Made by a program: the position numbers and the translations under genes
Shown: positions 1 to 11,400 of the stretch, piece after piece
Position numbering within the stretch: position 1 is the stretch's first letter
Layout: each line of letters opens with the position of its first letter
The notes under the pieces: generated by a model
What the model was told of the DNA's origin: nothing
The model's input: the letters and a program-made list of their open reading frames with translations, nothing else
Database searches by the model: none
Source: Oreocharis arfaki
Taxonomy: Eukaryota; Chordata; Aves; Passeriformes; Paramythiidae
Direction: 5' to 3'
Length of the DNA: 64,000 nt
NCBI GenBank assembly: GCA_013398015.1
Contig: VZRR01005728.1
Coordinates: 216,533 to 280,532, forward strand

Positions 1-115
1 ACAAATCCACTGCACATGCTTTGGGATTTTGTCCATATCCCTTAGGCACTGTGATGCCCACTGGAGCCAGTAGAGGTCTGGGAACTGCTGAGAATGTAAA
101 TGAATTTTTAATATG
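1..115. other. Unassigned flank of first duplicated block
   Basis: Short single-copy sequence before the first duplicated block. No gene, repeat or motif recognised. Confidence 0.4.
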
Positions 116-578
116 TAATCAGATAGGGAAGAAAACATTACTTAAATGCCTTCCACACTGCATTAAAACAATTGACTTTTCTTAAGCCCATTTTCTTTAC
201 TCTTTCTAAGGTAAAATCCTGTTATCCTGCCTCCTTTATAGCTTGGAGAATTCAGACAGTGTGACTAGAACCAAGTGCGGGCTCTTCTCCAAGCTATTTG
301 TATGCGAAGGAGCTTTTGGATACCCTGTATATGAGATCCAGGCTGTGACACTTAAAATGATCATGTAGCTTTTTCCCTATGGACAGAGTGAGCTGGCAGT
401 CATCACCATCTGCTGGCCACGCTCAACATCATTTAGTAAGGCTGGTGACCAGAGGACAAGTATCTCATTGCTCCCTGTCTATATTCACCCTGGCTATCCC
501 TTGCCAGTGATTCTGCCTGGACAGCAGAGGAGGATTGGAAAAAAAAAAGGGACTGAAAGGGTGGTTCCAGGGCAGCCA
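116..578. repeat. Direct duplication A, copy 1
   Basis: This 463-bp stretch reappears at 581-1043 with a constant offset of 465 bp. I counted about ten single-base differences and no length change, so identity is near 98%. It ends at a single N (579) and the next copy begins immediately after. The block has no gene of its own. The layout suggests the end of one contig overlapping the start of the next, probably from two different haplotypes, rather than a genuine tandem duplication. Confidence 0.9.
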
Positions 579-579
579 N
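579..579. other. Single-N contig join
   Basis: One N lies exactly between the two copies of duplication A. Its position at the repeat boundary marks a scaffold join rather than a miscalled base. Confidence 0.8.
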
Positions 580-580
580 A

Positions 581-1043
581 TAATCAGATAGGGAAGAAAA
601 TATTACTTAAATGTCTTCCACAGTGTATTAAAACAATTGACTTTTCTTAGGCCCATTTTCTTTACTCTTTCTAGGGTAAAATCCTGTTATCCTGGCTCCT
701 TTATAGCTTGGGGAATTCAGACAGTGTGACTAGAACCAAGTGCGGGCTCTTCTCCAAGCTATTTGTATGCGAAGGAGCTTTTGGATACCCTGTATATGAG
801 ATCCAGGCTGTGACACTTAAAATGATCATGTAGCTTTTTCCCTATGGACAGAGTGAGCTGGCAGTCATCACCATCTGCTGGCCACGCTCAACATCATTTA
901 GTAAGGCTGGTGACCAGAGGACAAGTATCTCATTGCTCCCTGTCTATATTCACCCTGACTGTCCCTTGCCAGTGATTCTGCCTGGACAGCAGAGGAGGAT
1001 TGGAAAAAAAAAAGGGACTGAAAGGGTGGTTCCAGGGCAGCCA
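581..1043. repeat. Direct duplication A, copy 2
   Basis: Second copy of the block at 116-578. The match stops after the CCAG at 1040-1043, beyond which the sequence is unique. Differences from copy 1 are scattered substitutions, as expected of two alleles. Confidence 0.9.
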
Positions 1044-3789
1044 GAGTCAAATGATGGGGAAAACCCTGAGAGTTTGCAGCCTTAACTAAAGCAGTTTCCC
1101 ACAAGTGAATGACATTGGGTTGCACCCATCTCCTGTGCTTTACGAGTGCCCCAGGTGTGACCACCTCCTGTGCCACTGATGAGCCCGATACAGGAATTTT
1201 CCTTTAAATACAAACAGGCATGTTCCTCAAAATGCTCATGGCTCTCCCTGCTGTGCAGCTGTGCCCTGAGATCTCCAGATGCACCACTGCCAGAAGCAAG
1301 CAGTAGAGCAGTTACCACATAAACTTTGGAGCTTGAACTTAGAATGGAAAATGTAAAAGTAGGTTAAAAATGCAGAGGCTAGCATTTGTCTCATCTTGTC
1401 ATTTAATTTTTACAGCACAGCTTAATTTGATTTTCTCTTTTTCGTGTGTAGCACATTCTAGTCAGCCATTTAATAAGAAATTCACCTAACATTACGAGCC
1501 ACAGTAAAATAGTCCTTATTTACTGATAGATTAATAGCCCAGGAGCTTGCAGACAGCACTCTGTGAGCTGTGCAATGATTTTAATGTGCAGGCAGCATTT
1601 TCATGGATAAAATTTCCATTATTTCATAACCAAGCTATTGCTTTCTAACCAGGCACACAGTGGGCATTATTCCGGAGGTGGAGGAAAAAAGATATCTTTC
1701 TTCTAGAAATCGTATTTTTGATGCATGTAATAGCTCTCTTTGTGTGTTTAATTCATGATACTGATGATACCATGGTTTATTTTCAGAAAAATTGTTTTTT
1801 CTCTGGAACTGGCTTATAAAATAATGTTTTTTAAATGTTGTATTCAGCAGGAACATTGGTAATTTTTTTTAATATTTTAGGCATAAAAAAATAATTCAAC
1901 AACAAATATCTTAATGGCACTTTTAATGTAACAGCCTTTAAGCAATTTCACTATCCAGTACAGCAGTACCAACATCGATCTAATTTGGGGGTGTTTTAGA
2001 TAGTATGCTTTTAAGCTGTTCCATGAGGCATGAAATCCTGCATGTGTGGTTCAAACTATGTGCAGTACAAGGCTGAGCAACTCTGCGTGACCATGAAAAT
2101 CATCCTGAAAATCAACCAGTCCGAGTTTTCACTTATGCTAGAATGGGTTTTGGCAGCTACCGTGGGGCAGGAGGGGAGGGAGGGAGAATAAAAGGATGTT
2201 ACAGGGTTAAAAGGAGCTTGAAGTGTACAATGCATGTGAAAGTAGACCTTGGGCAGCGATTACCAGCCAGATGATGGTAAGAAAACCATCAACAGGTTAT
2301 GGCCACCAATAATTGCCTCATCCTGGCCATCTAGCCATGCCTAAAATGATGGAATTAAATTACCAAAAATTCCTTGATGGTTCCTTGCATTCCTGCACTG
2401 CAGTGTCAATGCACAGAGATCTAGGTAGTCAGTGCTTCTTGTGGAATAAACGTTGCCTTCAGAAGTGTCTCTGGACAACTGATCATTAATAGGTCTGAAA
2501 AATGGCATCTCTTTACCTAATACCGTCAGTACCTCAAAATCTATATTCGATTTCTATTACAAACCTGTCAGATGTGCTAAAAACCAGTGCCCCAAATTGC
2601 TGATTTTGTCAGCTTATTTAAGCATAAATTTCCCTCGAAGCCATTTCCAGGACACTTTTGATCCTTTATCATCAATTTGGGCAGATGTGTTGATGCACTG
2701 CCTACTTCCAGTTACCCTCCAGTTTTTGTGCCAGCATTTATCCCTGGTTGCATTATCCTTTGCACTGTATTCACACATGGATGTGGATGTAGCCAGCACT
2801 TTGGAAAGAACCAGAATGCCTCTGATTATGTAGAGATCTCTACACCTTCACCTGTAGACTCTTTTTCTAAATCGATGTCATCCAGGCAAAGAGAAAAGCT
2901 TCCTATGACTCAAAAAAACCTTGCATTTTTCTGACACTTTATGTTCCAAACATAGCCTAGCTAAGGAGAAAACCATGACTTATGGTTGGATGTGGGATCA
3001 AAAGGGAGCTCAGTTCTCTTAATGGCGCCTGCAAACTCTGTTAATGTCCTCAGAAGTGAGATGTATTTAATATCAGGTATTTTTTATTTTAAATGGCTGT
3101 TACTCCAATTACTAGAAAGTATTGCTGCAGTATATACTGCTTCTGGGCCTACACAAAGGAAAAGGCCTGGGTTTGGTTGAAGGAGAAATCCTGCTGGTAA
3201 GCTTCAGTTGGCCCAACACTCTGGTTCTTCTGTTCTTGAGGTTTCTCAATGCGTCATTTTTCCAGGATGTTCTGATAGACAGCGGGAAAGTCAGACAGTT
3301 CTGGTTTTCTTCAGCCTTTCCAGAATTCTGAGTTTGGTGAGACTTTCAACCACCTTAGTATTCCTTAAATGTTTTGGGTTTTTTTCAATTTTCCCCCTGT
3401 CCTGTGATGCCTGGTCACTGTTTGCAGGCAACCACTCATCCCCGGGGGGAGGGAACCGGTCCTGGCAGCCCAGCCATGGCAAGAGGAGACACGACTAGCG
3501 CGTTGTCTGAAAACGGCTCATCCAGTTTCTCTCTCGTTCTCTGCAGTATAGTCACGGAACATGCACACTACCACATAGAAACACTCGGGAACAGAGCAAA
3601 CGTTGAGTAAGGGAATATTGCTGGAACACTTCAGAGCTGCAGTTGCGTAGGGGATGCGCTAATGCCCTTCACTTCTAGCCGATGCTTTCTCCTGAAGCAC
3701 GAGGTGGTGTTTCTCTTGATGTGCTCTCTCCAATGGCCCGAGCATGTGCACCACTCTTGGATTTAACAGGCTAAGACAGTCATGTGAGG
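1044..3789. other. Intergenic, no gene recognised
   Basis: AT-leaning sequence with only short chance open frames in all six frames. A G-rich motif with four closely spaced G-runs lies at 2164-2184 just before an AATAAA-like sequence. No transposable element was recognised with confidence. Confidence 0.5.
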
Positions 3790-3793
3790 CAGT

Positions 3794-4210
3794 TGATGCC
3801 TGGGGTGGCCACTTAAAACCAGAGGCTAGACAAGAATAAGGGAATAAAGGTAGGCATTTATTCGAAGAGCCTTCAAAGGTACACCTGGGGCAGTCAAAAG
3901 GTTACACCCAAGATGGACCCTGGGCCACGAGTTCTTCACACTTTTATAAGTTTGGTTCATTTGCATATCAGAGTTAATTGTCCAATTATAACCTCAGTTC
4001 ATGATATAATTACCCCAACTTCTCTCCCCTTCAGAGGCTTTTAGTTTACACAGTTTGGAGCCTGGTGTACTTGATGTGGAAACCTAGAGAGAGTTCGCTG
4101 TGTCTAACCAGCATGAGAGAACAGCAGCTAACAGGCCACAAGAAACTTCAGAGTTACATGCTAGGCAGTACAGGATTTGAAAAATATAAAAGTTAGAACC
4201 AAAGGCATCA
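3794..4210 (-). mobile_element. Solo LTR of an endogenous retrovirus (417 bp)
   Basis: The element begins TGATGCC and ends GGCATCA, a perfect 7-bp terminal inverted repeat of the TG...CA kind, and is flanked by a 4-bp direct repeat CAGT (3790-3793 and 4211-4214). Read on the minus strand it has a TATAAAAG promoter box (near 3949) followed by an AATAAA signal (near 3861), the expected U3-R order of an LTR, so the proviral sense is minus. No internal viral genes adjoin it, so it is a recombined solo LTR. A diverged relative lies in the opposite orientation at 13554. A 4-bp target duplication is typical of class I (ERV1-like) elements. The family name is not assigned. Confidence 0.8.
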
Positions 4211-5805
4211 CAGTCAACTGCTTTTCTTTAGTCTAGGAGCCAGGACCAAACAGAAATATGTACAGAAGGCATATGGAAGCTGGAGGGAAAGTACATTGCC
4301 CCTGTCATGAGCTTATGACAGGAGGGCAGAGAAATTTCCTGCTAGCAAGCAGAGCCTCTGAGCTCCCATTTTTAGCCCAGTGCATGTCCCCACAGCCCCA
4401 TGCAAGAGTGTGAGGATAGGATCCCTTGCTCCATGTCCCAGCAGTGAATAGCCAAACCAGCAATGACCATTAGACAGCTTGCTTCATGGATGCTTGCTTT
4501 CTTCTACCTGCATGTTCCTTAAAATGAGTTATTAAAGACTGTCCAGAATGTTTTTACATGTTTTTCTGATTTAAGGGCATCAAATTCAGCCACTGTAGCT
4601 GAGGTAGTGCTGGTTTTGCTATTTCCCTCAATTCCCAGCAGAAATTAGGCTGAATCCCAGAGATCCGGGATTCAGATGTTTGAGATTAATGGGATTGCTC
4701 AGGTATCGAAGCAGTAACAAAATAGAAAGTTATTCCTAGTAGAAAACGTAATTAGTCCCTTTCAGATCTTCAGTTTGACAGTAGCACTAACATCAATTAT
4801 TCTCTGTTGGGAATATTCCATTTTAACAAGGTTCACTGTAATATCATCCTTTCTCAGTAGTAATCGGAAAAAAGAAGGCCTTTTCAAATCATTGTCTTGC
4901 TGCCTTGAGATTTTTAACATTTAAGCCTCCCACTTATCAGCTGATGCCTTGCATTGACTTCAGCACCTGAACAATTCCGATACTCTCAAGTGTCTGGAAA
5001 TGAACTCTTTTTTTTCCCTCCCTCTTTTTTTTCTGGCAAGAGTCTGCGGAGAAAATCAACAATGTTTCCAAGCTAAAAAGGTATTGTCGAAAGTAAAGTT
5101 AAAATCCTCAGGGTGGAAGAAATATGTCAAAACAATCTGGCAAAGCTGTGAGCCTGGGTCTGGAGGAGAAAAGGTAGCTGTACTGTGATGGTTTCAGCTT
5201 AATCAGGAAACTGTCAGCTTTGGGTCCCAACTCTGTTCCTGTAGGTCACAGCAGTTCTTCCAAGCATAGCATGCCATCCACAGCTTCTTCCAAGGGTATT
5301 AAATTATCAGACTCTGAATTCATCAGGTGCAAAATACGCTTTTTTAAGAGTGGTGCTGCTGTACTACTGCACATATCTTGGGGAGTTTGACAGAGTCTGG
5401 TGCAGTTTGTGCTGTTTGGTTTTCTCAGGCCAAGGAGATCCTTCCTCCAAGCCAGCATTCCTGATGAAACCTCACAGCCCTATGCAAAAGTCACACTTAT
5501 TTTCTAACCCTGGTGTTCCCTCTACCATTTCACCACCTATAATCCAAAAATCCCATCTCCAATTCAGCATCATGTGTTTGAGACTGTTGAAACACGCTTA
5601 AGGAGATTTAAATGCACAGCTGTGTGACTCAATCCCCTAGATAGATTTTGTAATCAGCCTTTATGCATGGCTCCAAGTTATTTTGAATACAGGACTGCTG
5701 AAAATAACCAGAAAAAAAAAATTAAAGAAATTTTAAATGATCTCTTTTCCCGCACCTCCAGATTGAGATACTCTGTGGTTAAATATCTCTGAATAAAGCT
5801 GTTCT
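3913..5805. repeat. Direct duplication B, copy 1
   Basis: A 1893-bp stretch repeated at 5807-7688. It starts inside the solo LTR at 3794-4210 and ends at the single N at 5806. The copies are nearly identical over the compared sequence. The differences I saw are a 9-bp stretch present here and missing in copy 2 (near 5390), two extra A in an A-run (near 5712), and one G/A difference near 5752. No coding content is recognisable. Confidence 0.95.
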
Positions 5806-5806
5806 N
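5806..5806. other. Single-N contig join
   Basis: One N lies precisely between the two copies of duplication B, the same arrangement as at 579. Confidence 0.85.
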
Positions 5807-6104
5807 ATGGACCCTGGGCCACGAGTTCTTCACACTTTTATAAGTTTGGTTCATTTGCATATCAGAGTTAATTGTCCAATTATAACCTCAGTTCATGATA
5901 TAATTACCCCAACTTCTCTCCCCTTCAGAGGCTTTTAGTTTACACAGTTTGGAGCCTGGTGTACTTGATGTGGAAACCTAGAGAGAGTTCGCTGTGTCTA
6001 ACCAGCATGAGAGAACAGCAGCTAACAGGCCACAAGAAACTTCAGAGTTACATGCTAGGCAGTACAGGATTTGAAAAATATAAAAGTTAGAACCAAAGGC
6101 ATCA
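5807..6104 (-). mobile_element. Truncated duplicate of the 3794-4210 solo LTR
   Basis: Same sequence as 3913-4210, cut off at the N. Probably not an independent insertion but a by-product of the duplicated assembly segment. Confidence 0.8.
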
Positions 6105-7688
6105 CAGTCAACTGCTTTTCTTTAGTCTAGGAGCCAGGACCAAACAGAAATATGTACAGAAGGCATATGGAAGCTGGAGGGAAAGTACATTGCCCCTGTC
6201 ATGAGCTTATGACAGGAGGGCAGAGAAATTTCCTGCTAGCAAGCAGAGCCTCTGAGCTCCCATTTTTAGCCCAGTGCATGTCCCCACAGCCCCATGCAAG
6301 AGTGTGAGGATAGGATCCCTTGCTCCATGTCCCAGCAGTGAATAGCCAAACCAGCAATGACCATTAGACAGCTTGCTTCATGGATGCTTGCTTTCTTCTA
6401 CCTGCATGTTCCTTAAAATGAGTTATTAAAGACTGTCCAGAATGTTTTTACATGTTTTTCTGATTTAAGGGCATCAAATTCAGCCACTGTAGCTGAGGTA
6501 GTGCTGGTTTTGCTATTTCCCTCAATTCCCAGCAGAAATTAGGCTGAATCCCAGAGATCCGGGATTCAGATGTTTGAGATTAATGGGATTGCTCAGGTAT
6601 CGAAGCAGTAACAAAATAGAAAGTTATTCCTAGTAGAAAACGTAATTAGTCCCTTTCAGATCTTCAGTTTGACAGTAGCACTAACATCAATTATTCTCTG
6701 TTGGGAATATTCCATTTTAACAAGGTTCACTGTAATATCATCCTTTCTCAGTAGTAATCGGAAAAAAGAAGGCCTTTTCAAATCATTGTCTTGCTGCCTT
6801 GAGATTTTTAACATTTAAGCCTCCCACTTATCAGCTGATGCCTTGCATTGACTTCAGCACCTGAACAATTCCGATACTCTCAAGTGTCTGGAAATGAACT
6901 CTTTTTTTTCCCTCCCTCTTTTTTTTCTGGCAAGAGTCTGCGGAGAAAATCAACAATGTTTCCAAGCTAAAAAGGTATTGTCGAAAGTAAAGTTAAAATC
7001 CTCAGGGTGGAAGAAATATGTCAAAACAATCTGGCAAAGCTGTGAGCCTGGGTCTGGAGGAGAAAAGGTAGCTGTACTGTGATGGTTTCAGCTTAATCAG
7101 GAAACTGTCAGCTTTGGGTCCCAACTCTGTTCCTGTAGGTCACAGCAGTTCTTCCAAGCATAGCATGCCATCCACAGCTTCTTCCAAGGGTATTAAATTA
7201 TCAGACTCTGAATTCATCAGGTGCAAAATACGCTTTTTTAAGAGTGGTGCTGCTGTACTACTGCACATATCTTGGGGAGTTCTGGTGCAGTTTGTGCTGT
7301 TTGGTTTTCTCAGGCCAAGGAGATCCTTCCTCCAAGCCAGCATTCCTGATGAAACCTCACAGCCCTATGCAAAAGTCACACTTATTTTCTAACCCTGGTG
7401 TTCCCTCTACCATTTCACCACCTATAATCCAAAAATCCCATCTCCAATTCAGCATCATGTGTTTGAGACTGTTGAAACACGCTTAAGGAGATTTAAATGC
7501 ACAGCTGTGTGACTCAATCCCCTAGATAGATTTTGTAATCAGCCTTTATGCATGGCTCCAAGTTATTTTGAATACAGGACTGCTGAAAATAACCAGAAAA
7601 AAAATTAAAGAAATTTTAAATGATCTCTTTTCCCACACCTCCAGATTGAGATACTCTGTGGTTAAATATCTCTGAATAAAGCTGTTCT
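5807..7688. repeat. Direct duplication B, copy 2
   Basis: Second copy, 1882 bp. It starts within the LTR, so the LTR portion here (5807-6104) is truncated and has only the downstream CAGT flank. The match ends at GCTGTTCT (7681-7688), after which the sequence is unique. Confidence 0.95.
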
Positions 7689-7994
7689 AAATTAAATACC
7701 AGCTTTGGTGGTATATAAGATGAAGCTGGCAATAAAAAGTACATAATATCCCATCAAGATGTTGAAGTCTTAATCTAGAACACAGTGGGACTGGTGTGCA
7801 CTGCTGCCAGCACACCTGGCCACAGTAGCTGTCTCACAGAGTGCTGTACCCTGATGTGGCCCATTTCTGCCTACGTGGATTTGCTGTTCAGATGTCCAGG
7901 GCAGATTGCCAGCTCCTTGCCCAAGTGACATCTTGGGAGGTGGTGGGACAAAATTAAATCACTGTTGTGACGCAAAGAGTCGTGAGGGCATGAT
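7689..7994. other. Intergenic, nothing recognised
   Basis: Single-copy sequence between the duplicated block and a CR1 fragment. No gene or repeat recognised. Confidence 0.4.
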
Positions 7995-8433
7995 GAAACC
8001 ACTGAAAGGTCTGGATCAAAAGGGTCTTATGAAGGGTCTTATGAAGAGCACTTGAGGGAGCTAGGGGTGTTTAGCCTGGAGAAAAGGAGGCTCGGAGGAG
8101 ACCTTACCACTCTCTGTAACTGCCTGAAAGGTGGGGAATGCTGGTCTTTTCTCCCAAGTCATAAGCTGGAAAACAAGAGGTAAATATCTTACATTTCATC
8201 AAGGGAGGTTTAGATTGGATACTGGGAACAGTTTCTTCCCTGAAAGGGTTGTCAAGCATCGGAATGGGCCGCCCAAGGAAATTGTGGAATTGCTGTCCCT
8301 TGAAGTGCTTAAAAGCCATGGAGATGTGGCACTTAGGGACATGTTTGAGTGTTGGACTTGGCAGTGCTGGGTTAATGGTTGAAATGGATGACCTTAAAGG
8401 GCTTTTCCGACTAAAGCATTCTGTGATTCTGTG
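7995..8433 (+). mobile_element. CR1 LINE, 3' end fragment
   Basis: The sequence follows the classic avian CR1 3' region: a 'gagggagct...ggtgtttagcctggagaa' type block, a 'ggaggtttagattgg' block, 'gggcttttcc' and a tail of repeated ATTCTGTG ending at 8433. CR1 is a non-LTR retrotransposon that integrates with 5' truncation and ends in short octamer repeats, so this is a plus-sense 5'-truncated copy. A 12-bp unit ending in GGGTCTTATG is tandemly repeated at about 8020-8045, near the 5' part. Confidence 0.92.
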
Positions 8434-11400
8434 ACTGCCACAGCTGGACAACATCCAGCTTCAGCCCATGAGGCCTCCAGAAGGGTTCCAAAGTTGGGTG
8501 CTCTTTAAGGGCTCTCAGAAACCTTTGGGTTCTGCAGGGAAGTTGTTCTGCCTCTGGAAAAGCAGAGGGCTCCTGCAGAGATGTTTGCTTCCAGCTGCTA
8601 TAGTATGGAGGCAGTCCAGTTGTCATAGGGCCTTAGATGAAAATGAAAAGGCATACTTGAATCCAGTTGTGCTGAGTACTTTAACTTGGTCATTTGAAAC
8701 ATTTATAATGATTCTATTGAAACTATCATTGTCATTGATGAGGTTGTTTTTGCAAATTGTTAACAATTACAGGTCACCTTTGAGATGGAAACATCTTAGA
8801 ATTTGTTGTAAAAGCTTTTTAAAATTAATTTATGTCTTATTTACTCTGTCACCAGATCATTTCATGTGCTAATGCCCTGGGAATGTCAAGCTGTGCTGAG
8901 AAGAACACTTTCCTTCTATTTGTTGTTACTCCTATGTAAATATAATTAGGGCAAAAAGTGTCTTAGGGGTGCCTGATCACATGCATTAAGTTAGCTCCCT
9001 TTTTGCCTCCTAAGGCAAACACACCCAGAACTGCAAGGTCTCTGGGAAAGACCCAGGGCTTAGGGCAGCACCTTGCCTACTTGCCCCTGAGCCTTCATCT
9101 GTGCTGGTTCTAAGCAGGAAATCATGGAGGGTGATTCATTGGGAACTAAATACGTGTCTCATCTTCAGCATGGCAACAGATCCAGCAACTGCCTCTGGAA
9201 GTACTGTCACGTTTCATGTTAGGCTTGTGCTGAAGGAGTTCTGAATTTAGGTTTGTATTGCAGAAAGACTCCAGAAAACATGGAGTCTTGGGAAAAGTGG
9301 GATTGGGAGACTTGGGAATGATTGTTCCAAAATTTGTATGAAAATCGAAATCTTTCCACTATCTGCCAAGAGTTTTGTGTTAGACTTGTGAAAGAAAGGT
9401 ATGGAGTGATATCAGGAGCACATGTCTGTATATCAGAACCGGAGCCAACATGACAGCAGCGCTCCCATGTAGCACAGGGAAGAGTACACAAGGGCACACT
9501 GAAGACATCCAAGATGCAGGGGCGGACAGTCTTTGAACACAACTATATCTCAAGGGTAATGAAATTTGCTAATTATTCTCTAAAGCACCACAGGGAACAT
9601 GCAGTATTCAGTGGGGTTCTGGCTGAGCATGAGGCATCCAAAAGATAACTTCATCCATCTGCTGGAGGCTTCAGTGTGTCCGAGACCAGGCACACAAAAG
9701 GGTAGCTTGATCTGAGACTACCTAGCAAGCAGTAATTTGAGATACTCTCACCATACAGACAGAGTAATTTAGGCAGTGGTCTATGCATGCAGATGACCCC
9801 TACAAACCAGACTGGTTTTGATTAAGTACCCAAGAGTGGTTTCAGATGCCTTTTCAGATAAAGAGCCTAGCGTGACTCGGTCAAACCACTCCATCACGGC
9901 ACCATGTAATTTGAAGCATAGAATTTGACACTGTGTAATCCATCAGAGTTCATCTATCTCAAGTAAAAATGACTTTTGTACATGAATATATGAAACCCTA
10001 ATGCTGTCCCATTTTCTAGTTCCCATAAATTAAATGTGTTCAGTCGAAGACTGAGAATATATAAGTGAAAGGATCAACTCTCTGCCCTTTTACACTGGCA
10101 AAAGGCTGTAGAAATCTGCAATTAAAAGGTAGTCATAACTTGTGCCACAAAAGAACCTCGGGTGAACACAATTAGGAAAAGAGAAATAATGGTAGGTTGC
10201 CTCTGTGTGATGGAACTGCAGGTGGACAGTGGAGCGTCAATAACTTGAAGTGAGAGGGGTTGCTGTTGTTGCTATTTTTTTTCAAGCTACTCCAACATCC
10301 TGTGCCAAATAATTTCAACAGCTTGCAGCTATGAGGAAATACATAGGCAAAATTTACTGCCATAAGCATATATTCAAGAGGAGGATGGAGTAATTCTCTG
10401 TGCTAATCACTGTGCTGTCAGCACACTGTTGAGTTGTGAGTGTTTACTGGATGATATACATAGTGTCTGAAAAAAACATTGTTTTTCTGTTTATGTGGCT
10501 TTTTTTTAATACTAGTTTCACCATCTTAGCAAAATATCAGCTACAGTTGCCTTACATAGGTTTCAGAAGAGAGATCAACTGGAATAACCTGTCAATATAA
10601 TAATGCTCACAAAGATGCAGGGATGAAGACAAACCATAGTAAGATCGGTAGTATAGCAACATCAGTAACCTCTTTTTCTTTTCCGCACTAAATTTTCCAC
10701 AGACAAGAGCATTAGTAATTTTAACTTTGATTGAGAACTGCTATTATCCACTCACAGTATGTGGGAGCAAACAGGCACTCAGATAAATCACAAAAAAGAA
10801 AACCACTTAGCATGCTGCTTCCCTCAAAAACACCTTTTTGTGAAGGTACAAGGCCAAGTGCTGTAGTAACAGCATGTGTGAAGACAGAAGCAAGGCTGCA
10901 AGAGCCCCCTGAAGCATGCTCAAAGTCAGCCCCTCTCAAAGAAGACCAGGAGGTCACACTTGACTTAGAAGGTATTCTGATATGTTTAAAAAATTTAAGT
11001 AATTAAATAATTCAGTGAATGAAAGCCATCAGGATCCTAATACAGTGTTAATGGGGTCTTTCAGAAATCATGAAGATGAGTTTCATGAGTGACATAACTG
11101 GAGCCGTTAGCAAACTCATCCAAGAGTAATCATCCATTAAAGGTGAGTGCCTGTACCTTCTCTGTGCGGAGGAGCATGAGGAGCAGCACAAGCATTCCTG
11201 TTTGTGGCCACTGCAGAGAGACTCCTACAAACAACTTCTGAAATGCCTCGCTTTCCTCCTGCAGGCACTCAGCCCTGCAGTGCTTGCCACCCTTCAACAA
11301 CAGATGAAGCAGACAGTGACTCCACCAGCATGAGCATGCAGGAGGTCATCTTCTCTACAGCCAGTGCTGCTGCAGCAGATCACTGGGTGAGAAGCAAGTC

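Noticed and set aside
5000..7486. Pairs of identical short proteins at 5000-5188/6894-7082 and related frames
   Set aside because: They recur only because the whole 1.9-kb block is duplicated. They lack domains or exon edges.
8468..8872. 134-codon plus-strand frame after the CR1 copy
   Set aside because: No domain, no splice edges, begins within the flank of a retrotransposon. Most likely chance.
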